Of a stretch of 64,000 nucleotides of DNA, positions 43,791-51,393 are shown one piece after another. A model generated the notes under the pieces. That model was not told the DNA's origin and made no database searches. It worked only from the letters and a program-made list of their open reading frames with translations. The position numbers were made by a program, and so were the translations under genes. The stretch is taken from the NCBI RefSeq assembly GCF_013348805.1, contig NZ_CP054690.1:1922001-1986000 (forward strand). The letters are read 5' to 3'. Position 1 is the stretch's first letter; every line of letters begins with the position of its first letter. Source of the DNA: Rhodococcus sp. W8901. Lineage in GTDB: Bacteria > Actinomycetota > Actinomycetes > Mycobacteriales > Mycobacteriaceae.

Positions 43791-45206
43791 ATGTCCACGC
43801 AAGCACAATCCACCCGAAAGTGGTGGGCGTTGGCGTTGATAGCCGCCGCGCAGTTCATGGTCATCATGGACACCTCCATCATCGGTGTCGCTCTTCCCCA
43901 GATGCAGAGTGATCTGGGCTTCTCCCAGGAGGGCCTGACGTGGGTGTTCAACGCCTACGTCATCGCATTCGGTGGGCTGCTCCTACTCGGTGGGCGCCTC
44001 TCGGATCTGTTCGGTGCCCGCCGAGTGTTCACCGCCGGCTGGCTGATCCTGCTGGCCGGTTCCGTCGTCGCCGGTGCCGCCGGCAACGTCGCCGTCGAGC
44101 TCACGGGCCGCGCAGTCCAGGGCGCCGGTGCGGCACTCATCGCGCCGTCGGCCCTCACCCTGTTGATGATGCTGTTCGGCAGCACGCAGAAGGAGATGAC
44201 CAAGGTGCTGTCCATCTACGGTGCTGCGGCCCCGGCCGGCGGCACCGCCGGGGTGTTCCTCGGCGGCGTCATCACCCAGTACGCCAGCTGGCCGTGGGTC
44301 TTCTATCTCAACATCCCCATCGCCGTCATCGCACTGATCGCCACGCCCTTCCTGATGCCGAACGCACCGGCGCGCACCGGATCGATCGATCTTCTCGGTG
44401 CACTCGCGGTCACGGCAGGCCTCGCCGTCGGAGTCTTCGGCATCGTCAGGGCACCCGACGTCGGCTGGGGATCGGGGCAGACGTGGCTTGCGCTCGCGGT
44501 ATCGGCCGCATTGTTGGGCGCCTTCGTGATGATCCAGTCCAAGCGCCGCGAACCATTGGTACGACTCGGAATCTTCAAGGCACCCAACCTCGCCCCCGCC
44601 AACATCGCTCAGCTGGTCCTCGGTGCGGCGTGGATACCGATGTGGTTCTTCCTGAACCTGTACCTGCAGCAAGTGCTCGGTTACAGCGCCTTCCCGGCCG
44701 GTGCGGCTCTGCTGCCGATGACAATGCTCGTCATGCTCGGCATGATCGTTGTCGCTCCCAGGGCCATGCAGCGGTTCGGGGCCAAGACGATGATCGTGGC
44801 AGGGTTGCTGGTTCTCGGAATCGGGTTGGGGTGGATGTCGTTGGTGCGGCCCACCGGCAACTTCTGGGTCGATGTGCTGCCGGCGTCGCTGGTGGCAGCG
44901 GCAGGCATGACGCTGGCGTTCATTCCCTCACTGGGGACGGCGATTTCGGCCGCACGCCCCGAGGAGGGCGGATTGGCGTCCGGCATCGTCAATGTCAGTT
45001 ACCAGGTCGGCTCTGCTGTCGGGCTGGCCGTGATGACGGCAATCGCAACCGTGTTCGGTGCTGACCAGCTCGGTGACCTGACGGAGCTGACGAACGGGTT
45101 CTCCGCAGTCTTCATCGGTGCGGCAGTCATTGCGCTGGTGGGCGCGGGTATCACCGCGGTAGCGATGCGATCGACCAAGGTTGCCCCGGAGCCTGTGAAC
45201 GCCTGA
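43791..45206 (+). CDS. DHA2-type MFS multidrug transporter
   Basis: A 471-residue major-facilitator protein of the EmrB/QacA group with 12-14 membrane segments. MDTSIIGVALPQM (motif D1), GGRLSDLFGARRV (motif A) and GAGAALIAPSALTLL and GGTAGVFLGGVITQY (motif C-like antiporter region) are clear. AAGGGG lies before the ATG at 43791. It is probably a proton-driven exporter; copper control is suggested by the upstream box and the adjacent copZ, not by its own sequence. Confidence 0.85.
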   Translation: MSTQAQSTRKWWALALIAAAQFMVIMDTSIIGVALPQMQSDLGFSQEGLTWVFNAYVIAFGGLLLLGGRLSDLFGARRVFTAGWLILLAGSVVAGAAGNVAVELTGRAVQGAGAALIAPSALTLLMMLFGSTQKEMTKVLSIYGAAAPAGGTAGVFLGGVITQYASWPWVFYLNIPIAVIALIATPFLMPNAPARTGSIDLLGALAVTAGLAVGVFGIVRAPDVGWGSGQTWLALAVSAALLGAFVMIQSKRREPLVRLGIFKAPNLAPANIAQLVLGAAWIPMWFFLNLYLQQVLGYSAFPAGAALLPMTMLVMLGMIVVAPRAMQRFGAKTMIVAGLLVLGIGLGWMSLVRPTGNFWVDVLPASLVAAAGMTLAFIPSLGTAISAARPEEGGLASGIVNVSYQVGSAVGLAVMTAIATVFGADQLGDLTELTNGFSAVFIGAAVIALVGAGITAVAMRSTKVAPEPVNA

Positions 45207-45243
45207 CCCGCAAAGCTTCGAATCGAACAGGAAGGCTCAACCC

Positions 45244-45456
45244 ATGCCCACCGATCGCACCTACCTCGTCGCCGGAATGACCTGCGGAAGCTGCGCGGGA
45301 AAGGTCACCAGGCACGTCGAGCGGATTCCCGGAATCATCGGCGTCGACATCGACCTCGCCACCGGCGGAATCACTCTCACCAGCGAGGGTCCGGTCAGCG
45401 ACGCCGATGTCCGGCAGGCCGTCGAGAACGCCGGGTACAAGCTCACCACCAACTGA
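45244..45456 (+). CDS. copZ: heavy-metal-associated (CopZ-like) copper chaperone
   Basis: A 70-residue HMA domain: GMTCGSCAGKV holds the MxCxxC copper(I) site, followed by the ferredoxin-like beta-alpha-beta fold (GVDIDLATGGITL) and a C-terminal NAGYKL. It would ferry Cu(I) in the cytoplasm to a sensor or pump. AGGA at 45229 precedes the ATG. It ends in a strong hairpin. Confidence 0.9.
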   Translation: MPTDRTYLVAGMTCGSCAGKVTRHVERIPGIIGVDIDLATGGITLTSEGPVSDADVRQAVENAGYKLTTN

Positions 45457-45482
45457 GCAACCGCACATACAGGTCGACTTCG

Positions 45483-45528
45483 CCGCCCGTCCCGGCCACC
45501 CCCACCGGCGGTAAGCCGGGACGGGCGG
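45483..45528 (+). terminator. 13-bp GC hairpin after copZ
   Basis: CCGCCCGTCCCGG (45483-45495) pairs with its complement at 45516-45528 over a 20-base loop, just past the copZ stop. Confidence 0.75.
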
Positions 45529-45563
45529 GGAGCCGACCGCTCACGAAACCACAGAGGACTGCT

Positions 45564-46085
45564 ATGCCTCGTTTCACACCTCTCACCCCGGACACCGCTG
45601 TCGGTGCATCACGGGATCTTCTCTCCGACCTGGTCTCCCGTCATGGACAGGTTGGCGACATGGTCTCCACGATGGCGCACTCGCCCGCCGTGCTGGGCGG
45701 CTATCTGCAGCTCAGTCGGGCCATGAAGCGCGCGAAACTGAGCCGCAGGATCGGCGAGCGAATCTCGATCGCGGTCCAGGCCCGGCAGGGTTGCGCCGCC
45801 TGCCTCGAAGCCCACATCGCCGCCGCGCACGCCCACGGTGTCGAGACCGCCGAGATCGACCGTGCCCGAGAGGGCACCTCGGCCGATCTCGCCATCGCGG
45901 CGATGATCGATCTCGGCCTTCGCGTCTACCGGGAACCGACCTCGATCACCGATGAACACGTCGCGGACCTTCGCGGGCACGGCTACAGCGACCGCGAGAT
46001 CGCCGATGTCGTCGGCATCGTCGCCCTCAACCTCCTGACCGGCGCCTTCAACGTCCTCGCGGGAGTGAAGACTACCGACGGCTAG
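45564..46085 (+). CDS. AhpD-like carboxymuconolactone decarboxylase-family protein
   Basis: A 173-residue helical protein with the CxxC redox motif GCAACLEAHIAAA that marks AhpD-type peroxidase partners. The second half (LLTGAFNVLAGV) is typical of the fold. It could act in peroxide defence, which fits the neighbouring metal-response genes, but no peroxiredoxin gene is adjacent. The ATG at 45564 has weak AGAGGA upstream. Confidence 0.8.
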   Translation: MPRFTPLTPDTAVGASRDLLSDLVSRHGQVGDMVSTMAHSPAVLGGYLQLSRAMKRAKLSRRIGERISIAVQARQGCAACLEAHIAAAHAHGVETAEIDRAREGTSADLAIAAMIDLGLRVYREPTSITDEHVADLRGHGYSDREIADVVGIVALNLLTGAFNVLAGVKTTDG

Positions 46086-46459
46086 GCCGGTTCGGGTTCG
46101 GAGTCCAGCGGGACCTCCCGTGCGGCGCGGATGCCGATCCAGGCGCCGATGAGGGTGAAGCCCAGCAGGCAGCCGGCCCCCACACTGCCGAGCACCGTCA
46201 GCCAGGTCTCCGACAGCGGGGCGAGGGCGCCGAATCCGGTGAGGATCGAGCAGTAGCCACCGATCTGCATCGTGCGGCTCCCGGCTCGGTGGGCGGTGGT
46301 CCACGCCTCGTCGCTCACCATCGTCGACGGTGTCCGAATGCCGGCGTACGGGTTTCGCTTCAGACGGCCGCTGGCCGCGGCCCGCGACGCCCACACGACC
46401 GCGACCCCCGCGATGGTGAAAGTCAGCCACAGCAGCACCCGCAACCCGATCGACTCCAT
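46082..46459 (-). CDS. SdpI-family membrane protein
   Basis: About 125 residues, three or four membrane helices, with the SdpI signature NPYAGIRTPSTMVSDEAWTTAHR between helices 1 and 2. SdpI in Bacillus gives immunity to the SdpC toxin; the actinobacterial relatives are usually of unknown role. It overlaps the AhpD-like gene's end by four bases, tail to tail. A GTG at 46468 is an alternative start. Confidence 0.8.
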   Translation of the reverse strand: MESIGLRVLLWLTFTIAGVAVVWASRAAASGRLKRNPYAGIRTPSTMVSDEAWTTAHRAGSRTMQIGGYCSILTGFGALAPLSETWLTVLGSVGAGCLLGFTLIGAWIGIRAAREVPLDSEPEPA

Positions 46460-46493
46460 GGGACTCACGCTAGATCATGAGCACGACACACAC

Positions 46494-47279
46494 TCATGCT
46501 CCGGCGGGCAACGTGCTGAAGTCGGCCGGTCGGCCCTCCGCGAAGGCGGCCAGCGCCTCCCTGTTCGCGGGCCCGCCCAGCATCTCGCGGAAGCACGCGT
46601 TCTCCCGTTCGCGCGCGGCGGCGATCTCGGCGCGCAGCGGCTCGGTCATCGTCCGTTTGACAGCGATCAGGCTCGAGATCGGCTTGGCTGCCAGGGTTTC
46701 GGCGTGGGCACGGGCAACGTTCATGAGCTCGTCCGGCGCGCACACCCGCCACACCAGGCCCATCTCCTGGGCTTGGTCCGCGTCGATCCACTCCGAACTC
46801 ATCAGCACCCATGCCGCGTTCTGCCGGCCGATCAGCTTCGGCATCAGGTAGCTCGACGCGGCCTCCGGTGCCACGCCGAGATCGGTGAACGGGCACTTGA
46901 GCCGCGCCTGGCTGGACATGAACGTTAGATCCGCGAACCCGAGGATGGTGGCACCGGCACCCAGCCCGAGTCCGTTCACCGCGCAGATCAGCGGCTTGGG
47001 AAAGTTCACGAGTGCGTCGATCAGGCCATTGAAGCCGTGCTTGCCGCGCTGGTAGTTCGGATCGGTTGTGAGCGCCTGCATCTCGCGCAGATCGGTACCC
47101 GCGCTGAACGCGCGTCCGTTGCCGGTGAGCAGCACCACCGCGACTTCCGGGTCGTCGGCGGCGGCCAGCAGCGCCTCGGTGGTGGCGTCGTACAGCGCCT
47201 CGCTGAACGCGTTGAGTGCGTCGGGCCGATCGAGCGTCAGTGTCCGTACGCGGGCGCGGTCGTCGATGAGAATGCTCAT
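46494..47279 (-). CDS. enoyl-CoA hydratase/isomerase (crotonase) family protein
   Basis: A 261-residue crotonase: oxyanion-hole loops NGRAFSAGTDL and NGLGLGAGATILGFADL, and KCPFTDLGVAPEAASSYLMPKLIG with one of the two usual catalytic acids (Glu in APEAAS) and Asp at the other site. That pattern favours an isomerase or a hydratase of unusual substrate. It lies next to but opposite the SPFH gene. The pathway is not known. Confidence 0.85.
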   Translation of the reverse strand: MSILIDDRARVRTLTLDRPDALNAFSEALYDATTEALLAAADDPEVAVVLLTGNGRAFSAGTDLREMQALTTDPNYQRGKHGFNGLIDALVNFPKPLICAVNGLGLGAGATILGFADLTFMSSQARLKCPFTDLGVAPEAASSYLMPKLIGRQNAAWVLMSSEWIDADQAQEMGLVWRVCAPDELMNVARAHAETLAAKPISSLIAVKRTMTEPLRAEIAAARERENACFREMLGGPANREALAAFAEGRPADFSTLPAGA

Positions 47280-47358
47280 GCCAGCACAGTAGAACGTGTT
47301 GCAGCTTCAGGGGTGCGTATCCCGTTCAGGAGGACGCAGGGTGCCGCCGATTCACCGT

Positions 47359-47387
47359 TTGCTTAAAAACTGATATCACTTTAATAT
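47359..47387 (+). promoter_or_regulatory. AT-rich promoter of the SPFH gene
   Basis: TTGCTT (47359-47364), a 17-base spacer, and TAATAT (47382-47387) form a recognisable sigma-A-type promoter. The spacer holds ATATC, repeated as TAATATC at the -10. It is strikingly AT-rich against the local base composition. Confidence 0.55.
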
Positions 47388-47437
47388 CTGTTTTGATGGT
47401 GCGCGACGGACTGCGCCACGCTGACGAGAGGGCACCC

Positions 47438-48373
47438 ATGACTGCCGGGACATCCGGGACATCCGCAATCGAATCCGTTCCGATCGAGGCCACGGGGGTG
47501 GAGGAGCGTCCCGGCTGGTCCGCGAACGGCTGGCCCTTCGCGATCGGCGGGCTGCTGGCGATCGTCGCCGGCGCCGGTCTGATCGCCGCCGGGATCCTGC
47601 TCGGGTCGGGGATCAACATTCCGCTCGTCGTCGCCGGGGGAGTGTTCCTCTTCGGCGCGCTCGACGCCCTGGTGGGGCTCGTGCTCGTCGAGCCGGGGCA
47701 GGCACGGGTGCTTCAGCTGCTGCAGGGCTCCTACTCGGGGACGCTGCGGCAGGACGGACTGCGCTGGGTCAACCCGCTGAACACACGCCGGGCCATCTCC
47801 ACCAGGATTCGCAACCACGACACCGGGAAGGCGAAGGTCAACGACGCGGACGGCAATCCGATCGAGATCTCCGCCGTGATCGTCTGGCAGGTCCGCGACA
47901 CCGCTCGCGCCATGTTCGACGTCGACGATTTCGAGGAGTTCGTGGCGGTCCAGACCGAGGCCGCAGTGCGGCACATCGCCGGCAGCTACCCCTACGACGG
48001 CGGCGGGGAGTCGATCTCTTTGCGGCAGAACGCGGACGAGATCACCTCGAAGCTGTCCGACGAGGTGGGTGAGCGTGTTCGGTCCGCGGGCGTGCAGGTG
48101 ATCGAGTCGCGCATCAATCAGCTCGCGTACGCCCCGGAGATCGCGCAGGCGATGCTGCGGCGCCAGCAGGCCGGTGCCGTCATTGCGGCGCGCGAGCAGA
48201 TCGTGCAGGGTGCGGTCGGCATGGTCGCCTCCGCGCTGGACCGGCTCGAGCGCGAGCACACCGTCGAACTCGACGAGGAGCGCAAGGCGGCGATGGTCTC
48301 GAATCTGCTGGTGGTGCTCTGTGGCGACCAGGGCGCCCAGCCGGTCGTCAACACCGGAACCCTCTACCAGTAG
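47438..48373 (+). CDS. SPFH/Band 7 domain membrane protein
   Basis: About 311 residues from the ATG at 47438. Two membrane helices ([23 protein letters not shown] and [22 protein letters not shown]) are followed by the SPFH core ([49 protein letters not shown]) and a coiled-coil C-terminus. It belongs to the membrane-scaffold slipin/flotillin superfamily. It is followed 11 bases later by a ribbon-helix-helix gene, an arrangement common in actinobacteria. Confidence 0.85.
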   Translation: MTAGTSGTSAIESVPIEATGVEERPGWSANGWPFAIGGLLAIVAGAGLIAAGILLGSGINIPLVVAGGVFLFGALDALVGLVLVEPGQARVLQLLQGSYSGTLRQDGLRWVNPLNTRRAISTRIRNHDTGKAKVNDADGNPIEISAVIVWQVRDTARAMFDVDDFEEFVAVQTEAAVRHIAGSYPYDGGGESISLRQNADEITSKLSDEVGERVRSAGVQVIESRINQLAYAPEIAQAMLRRQQAGAVIAAREQIVQGAVGMVASALDRLEREHTVELDEERKAAMVSNLLVVLCGDQGAQPVVNTGTLYQ

Positions 48374-48384
48374 GCTGCGCCGTC

Positions 48385-48585
48385 ATGGTCGAACGCAAGA
48401 AGGTGCTGTTGCGCCTCGACCCGGCCGTGCACGACGCCCTCGCGCGATGGGCCGCCGACGACCTGCGCAGTACCAACGCGCAGATCGAGTTCCTGCTGCG
48501 ACGTGCGCTGGACGACGCGGGACGGGCGCCCTCGAACGCCGAGAAGATGCGGCGACCGGGACGCCCGCGCAAGGACGACGAGTGA
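48385..48585 (+). CDS. ribbon-helix-helix (Arc-like) protein
   Basis: A 66-residue protein: VLLRLDPAVHDALARWAADDLRSTNAQIEFLLRRAL is an Arc/MetJ-type fold, with a Lys/Arg-rich tail. It is probably a DNA-binding partner or regulator of the SPFH gene, or a member of an Arc-type group that is encoded with it. No cognate toxin is seen. Confidence 0.75.
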   Translation: MVERKKVLLRLDPAVHDALARWAADDLRSTNAQIEFLLRRALDDAGRAPSNAEKMRRPGRPRKDDE

Positions 48586-48628
48586 TGCGGCGCGGGCCGG
48601 GTGGATCTCCACCCGGCCCGCGCCGCAT
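48585..48628. terminator. perfect 21-bp convergent terminator
   Basis: ATGCGGCGCGGGCCGGGTGGA (48585-48605) is exactly complementary to 48608-48628. It begins at the last base of the ribbon-helix-helix stop codon and ends five bases before the stop of the convergent metallo-hydrolase, serving both. Confidence 0.9.
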
Positions 48629-48633
48629 GTAGC

Positions 48634-49632
48634 TCAGTTCCGGGCGAACCGCGCCGGCTCGGTGTTCGGCACCCGCGAGACCTGCCCGCGCGCCACCAGG
48701 TGGCGCAGGTGCGCGGCGGCCTCGGACAGCGCCATCCCCTTGGCCATCGGGTGGAACTTCCCCCACGGCCGGTACCACTTCATCCGCTCGGCCACCTGCC
48801 ACACGGTGATCTCGTCGGTGCCGAACGCCTCGTACAGGTGGTCGAGGCGTTCCTCGTGGTGATCGATCAACTCACCGGCACGGCCCGCCACATCGACGAT
48901 CGGAAGACCGTGCGCGCCGAGCCCGCGGGTGACGTCCATCTTCTGCACGCGGCGCAGCGACTCCATGAACTCGGCGAGCGCGTCACGCTCCTCGAGCGGG
49001 TACACGAAGTTGCCGATGTGCGGGGTGGTCTTCTGCAACACGTGGTCGCCGGTGAACATGACGTCGGCATCCTCGAGATAGAAGCACACGTGGCCGGGGG
49101 TGTGACCCGGAGTGAACACCGCCCGCAGGTTCCGTCCGCTCAGTCCGATCAGCTCGTCGTCGACCAGGACGCGGTCGGGTGCCGATTCCGGACCCACCGG
49201 GGGATCGCCCTGCGCTGCCTTCTCGAACGCCTCCCGGTCGGTCAACGACGCGCCGGCGCGCTCGAGGTTGGACAGCTGGAAGTCCATCCACTCCTCGTTG
49301 CGGCCCGACGACATCTTCTCGAACATGTCGTGGTCGGCCTCGTGCATCGCGATCCACGCGCCTGACGCCTCACGCACCCGGCCGCACAGGCCCGTGTGGT
49401 CGGGGTGGAAGTGCGTGAGCACGACGCCCTCGACCTCGGACACCGAATGCCCGATCGACTCGAGGCCCGACGTCAATCCCTCCCAGCCCTCGTCGCCGTC
49501 CCAGCCGGCGTCGACGAGGATCACCCCGCCCGGCGACTCCATCGCGTAGACGAGGGTGCTGCCCAGCGGATTGTGGGACATGGGAACAGAAATCTGGAAG
49601 ATGCCATCACCGATGGCAGAAGCACCTGACAT
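48634..49632 (-). CDS. MBL-fold metallo-hydrolase
   Basis: A 332-residue metallo-beta-lactamase-fold enzyme: THFHPDHTG is the HxHxDH metal motif, with His in GHTPGHVCFYL, Asp in FTGDHVL and His in GLGAHGLP completing the binuclear site. The C-terminal ~100 residues (EERLDHLYEAFGTDEITVWQVAERM) form the extra helical domain of the lactonase/RNase-Z-like branch in actinobacteria. Substrate unknown. Confidence 0.85.
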   Translation of the reverse strand: MSGASAIGDGIFQISVPMSHNPLGSTLVYAMESPGGVILVDAGWDGDEGWEGLTSGLESIGHSVSEVEGVVLTHFHPDHTGLCGRVREASGAWIAMHEADHDMFEKMSSGRNEEWMDFQLSNLERAGASLTDREAFEKAAQGDPPVGPESAPDRVLVDDELIGLSGRNLRAVFTPGHTPGHVCFYLEDADVMFTGDHVLQKTTPHIGNFVYPLEERDALAEFMESLRRVQKMDVTRGLGAHGLPIVDVAGRAGELIDHHEERLDHLYEAFGTDEITVWQVAERMKWYRPWGKFHPMAKGMALSEAAAHLRHLVARGQVSRVPNTEPARFARN

Positions 49633-49740
49633 TTGCGCAACCTCGTTGGCTAGATGAAGAACCCGCTCTACCTATGCCTTCATAGTTACTCTTCGGGTTT
49701 CGGGGCGGCGTGACCGGTCCCACTTAGCGGAAAATGGCGG

Positions 49741-50019
49741 CTATGCAACCAGGTCTGCGTACTCGGGGTGCGACGCGACGTACTTCTCGACGTACGAGCA
49801 CGACGGCACGATCTTGAAGCCCTGTTCGCGGGAGGTGTCGAGGGCGGCCTTGACCACCTGGCCGGCCAGGCCCTGGCCGCGGAAGTCCGGGTTGGTGACG
49901 GTATGTCCGAAGTCGCGGACGCCGTTCGTCTCGATGTAGTCGGCATAGCCGGCGAGGGCGTCGTCGACGTAGATCTCGAAGCGGTTCTCTCCCGCGTTGT
50001 GCTCGATCCTGTTCGCCAC
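49741..50019 (-). CDS. GNAT-family N-acetyltransferase (short, COG2388 type)
   Basis: A 92-residue single-domain GNAT: DDALAGYADYIE, then the acetyl-CoA loop FRGQGLAGQVVKAALD (R/Q-x-x-G-x-G/A), and SREQGFKIVPSCSYVEKYV. Short members are stand-alone and uncharacterised. AAAGGAG lies upstream of its ATG. Confidence 0.88.
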   Translation of the reverse strand: MANRIEHNAGENRFEIYVDDALAGYADYIETNGVRDFGHTVTNPDFRGQGLAGQVVKAALDTSREQGFKIVPSCSYVEKYVASHPEYADLVA

Positions 50020-50244
50020 GGCCGGGCTCCTTTCGTTTGCTTACGAACGCACGTTACCCGGGTACAGCGCCGGATCGAGGGCGTGTATTCCGTGCCGGTC
50101 TGGATCCGGAGCGGTTCCCGGACGACAGCGAGCCGACGACCGCGTTCGGCCGCGGCGCCGTCTACACCCGCACCTGCGCTGGTTCGCGGCTGCGTGCCGA
50201 GCCGTACCCGCACGCCGGCGTCCCGTGGGGTGGTGAACACGCGG
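50020..50244. other. gap with gene relic
   Basis: 225 bases. A plus-strand frame reads FPDDSEPTTAFGRGAVYTRT and PYPHAGVPWGG without a start, and could be the tail of a lost gene; it ends at the accessory patch boundary. Not assignable. Confidence 0.35.
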
Positions 50245-50715
50245 CTAGCGATTTCCTTGCTGCTTGATCTCTTCAAATCTCGCTCTGAGCAACGGAATGA
50301 AGGCAACGGCATCAAAGTCTTGGAAGCGGTCCCTGTACCTCATGAGGACTTGCTCGAGATGGCTCACGATATCGGCGCAAAGCTGTGTCCTCGTCTCCCC
50401 TTCCGATAGGTCCTCATACTCGTCTACGACGAGCATCTGATCGACCAGGAGCTTGTCGTCCTTCTTGATGTACCGAACAAGCGACCTCAGGTTGCCCTTC
50501 TCGACATTGGTCTTGTGATAGAACCGCAGGATCAGGCCGAGCGCAATGTGGCTGAACTGGGCATCAAGGTTCCGCAATTGGGAAGCAATTCGATCCTGCC
50601 AGGCGTAGTCATTCAGGCTATTGAGAATGTCGTCCAGGATGTCCTGGTTTGTAGTGGCCTTTTCCGCCGTTTTCCCTCCTTGTGAATCATAAGTGATCTT
50701 CAGGAAGATACCCAT
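50245..50715 (-). CDS. unrecognised, immunity-protein-like ORF
   Basis: About 156 residues from the ATG at 50715. The composition differs from its neighbours: Lys/Asp/Glu/Gln-rich and AT-richer DNA. Helical stretches NQDILDDILNSLNDYAWQDRIASQL, RSLVRYIKKDDKLLVDQ and CADIVSHLEQVLMRYRDRFQDFDAVAFIPLLRARFEE give an all-alpha profile like orphan immunity proteins of polymorphic toxin systems, but I recognise no family. Upstream in the same frame is a run of eight lysine codons right after a stop codon, so the true 5' end may be lost. Confidence 0.5.
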   Translation of the reverse strand: MGIFLKITYDSQGGKTAEKATTNQDILDDILNSLNDYAWQDRIASQLRNLDAQFSHIALGLILRFYHKTNVEKGNLRSLVRYIKKDDKLLVDQMLVVDEYEDLSEGETRTQLCADIVSHLEQVLMRYRDRFQDFDAVAFIPLLRARFEEIKQQGNR

Positions 50716-50728
50716 AATCAAGACGCCA

Positions 50729-50755
50729 TTCTTCTTCTTCTTCTTCTTCTTCTTC
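50729..50755. repeat. (TTC)9 trinucleotide microsatellite
   Basis: Nine perfect TTC units, equal to (GAA)9 on the other strand. It lies just upstream of the unrecognised minus-strand gene and, in that frame, reads as lysine codons. Such a tract is rare in high-GC genomes and prone to slippage. Confidence 0.9.
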
Positions 50756-50870
50756 GCGGCCTACTACGAACCGCGCGCAGAAACGCGGTGAACCCTGTCG
50801 ACCACTCCAGCACCTCTGACTGCGCAGAGAATCAAATACCACAACAGTCGTTGTAGTAGTCGTTGCAGTA

Positions 50871-51275
50871 CTAGATCAGGTCCAGGGGCTCCCCGAACCG
50901 GTCGTAGTAGACCTCGTAAGCGAGCCCGCCAAGATTGGCTGGATCACCGACGTCGATGTGTGCCGGCATCCGGCTCGGCTCTGTGAGAACCGCTTCGTAT
51001 CTCACCCGCCCCTGGCTGACGACCCACTGCGCTGCATCTTCCAGGCCATCCTCGGACTCATCGGGCCCCAGATAGGACCGATATGGCTCGTCCTGCAGCT
51101 CGGCGGCGAAGTCCAAGAACAGATCTTGGAACTTGTAGACGGCGTCCTTCGGCAGTCGTCCAAGAATTTCGCGAAGGCGTTCACGGCTCCTCGCGGACTC
51201 CTCTACAACGTCCCAGAACCAGTCGACGTCCGGACCCTCGTCGTGACGAACAGCGTCAGCCAAAGCCTCTCCCAA
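50871..51275 (-). CDS. DUF4240-domain protein
   Basis: A 134-residue protein with the DUF4240 pattern: WFWDVVEESARS at the N-terminus, LREILGRLPKDAVYKFQDLF, then EDGLEDAAQWVVSQGRVRYEAVL. DUF4240 proteins are common near toxin/immunity loci and are thought to belong to the SUKH/immunity-like pool; function unproven. It lies in the same AT-richer patch as the gene above. Confidence 0.7.
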   Translation of the reverse strand: MGEALADAVRHDEGPDVDWFWDVVEESARSRERLREILGRLPKDAVYKFQDLFLDFAAELQDEPYRSYLGPDESEDGLEDAAQWVVSQGRVRYEAVLTEPSRMPAHIDVGDPANLGGLAYEVYYDRFGEPLDLI

Positions 51276-51393
51276 TCTTGCAGACGAGCAGACCTACCGG
51301 CATCCCATCGGCGATGAGGCCGGCCCGACCGCAACCGCGCGCGATCACTTCATCCCAGCACACGCTTGGAGACCATGCCTTGTCGGAGACGCC

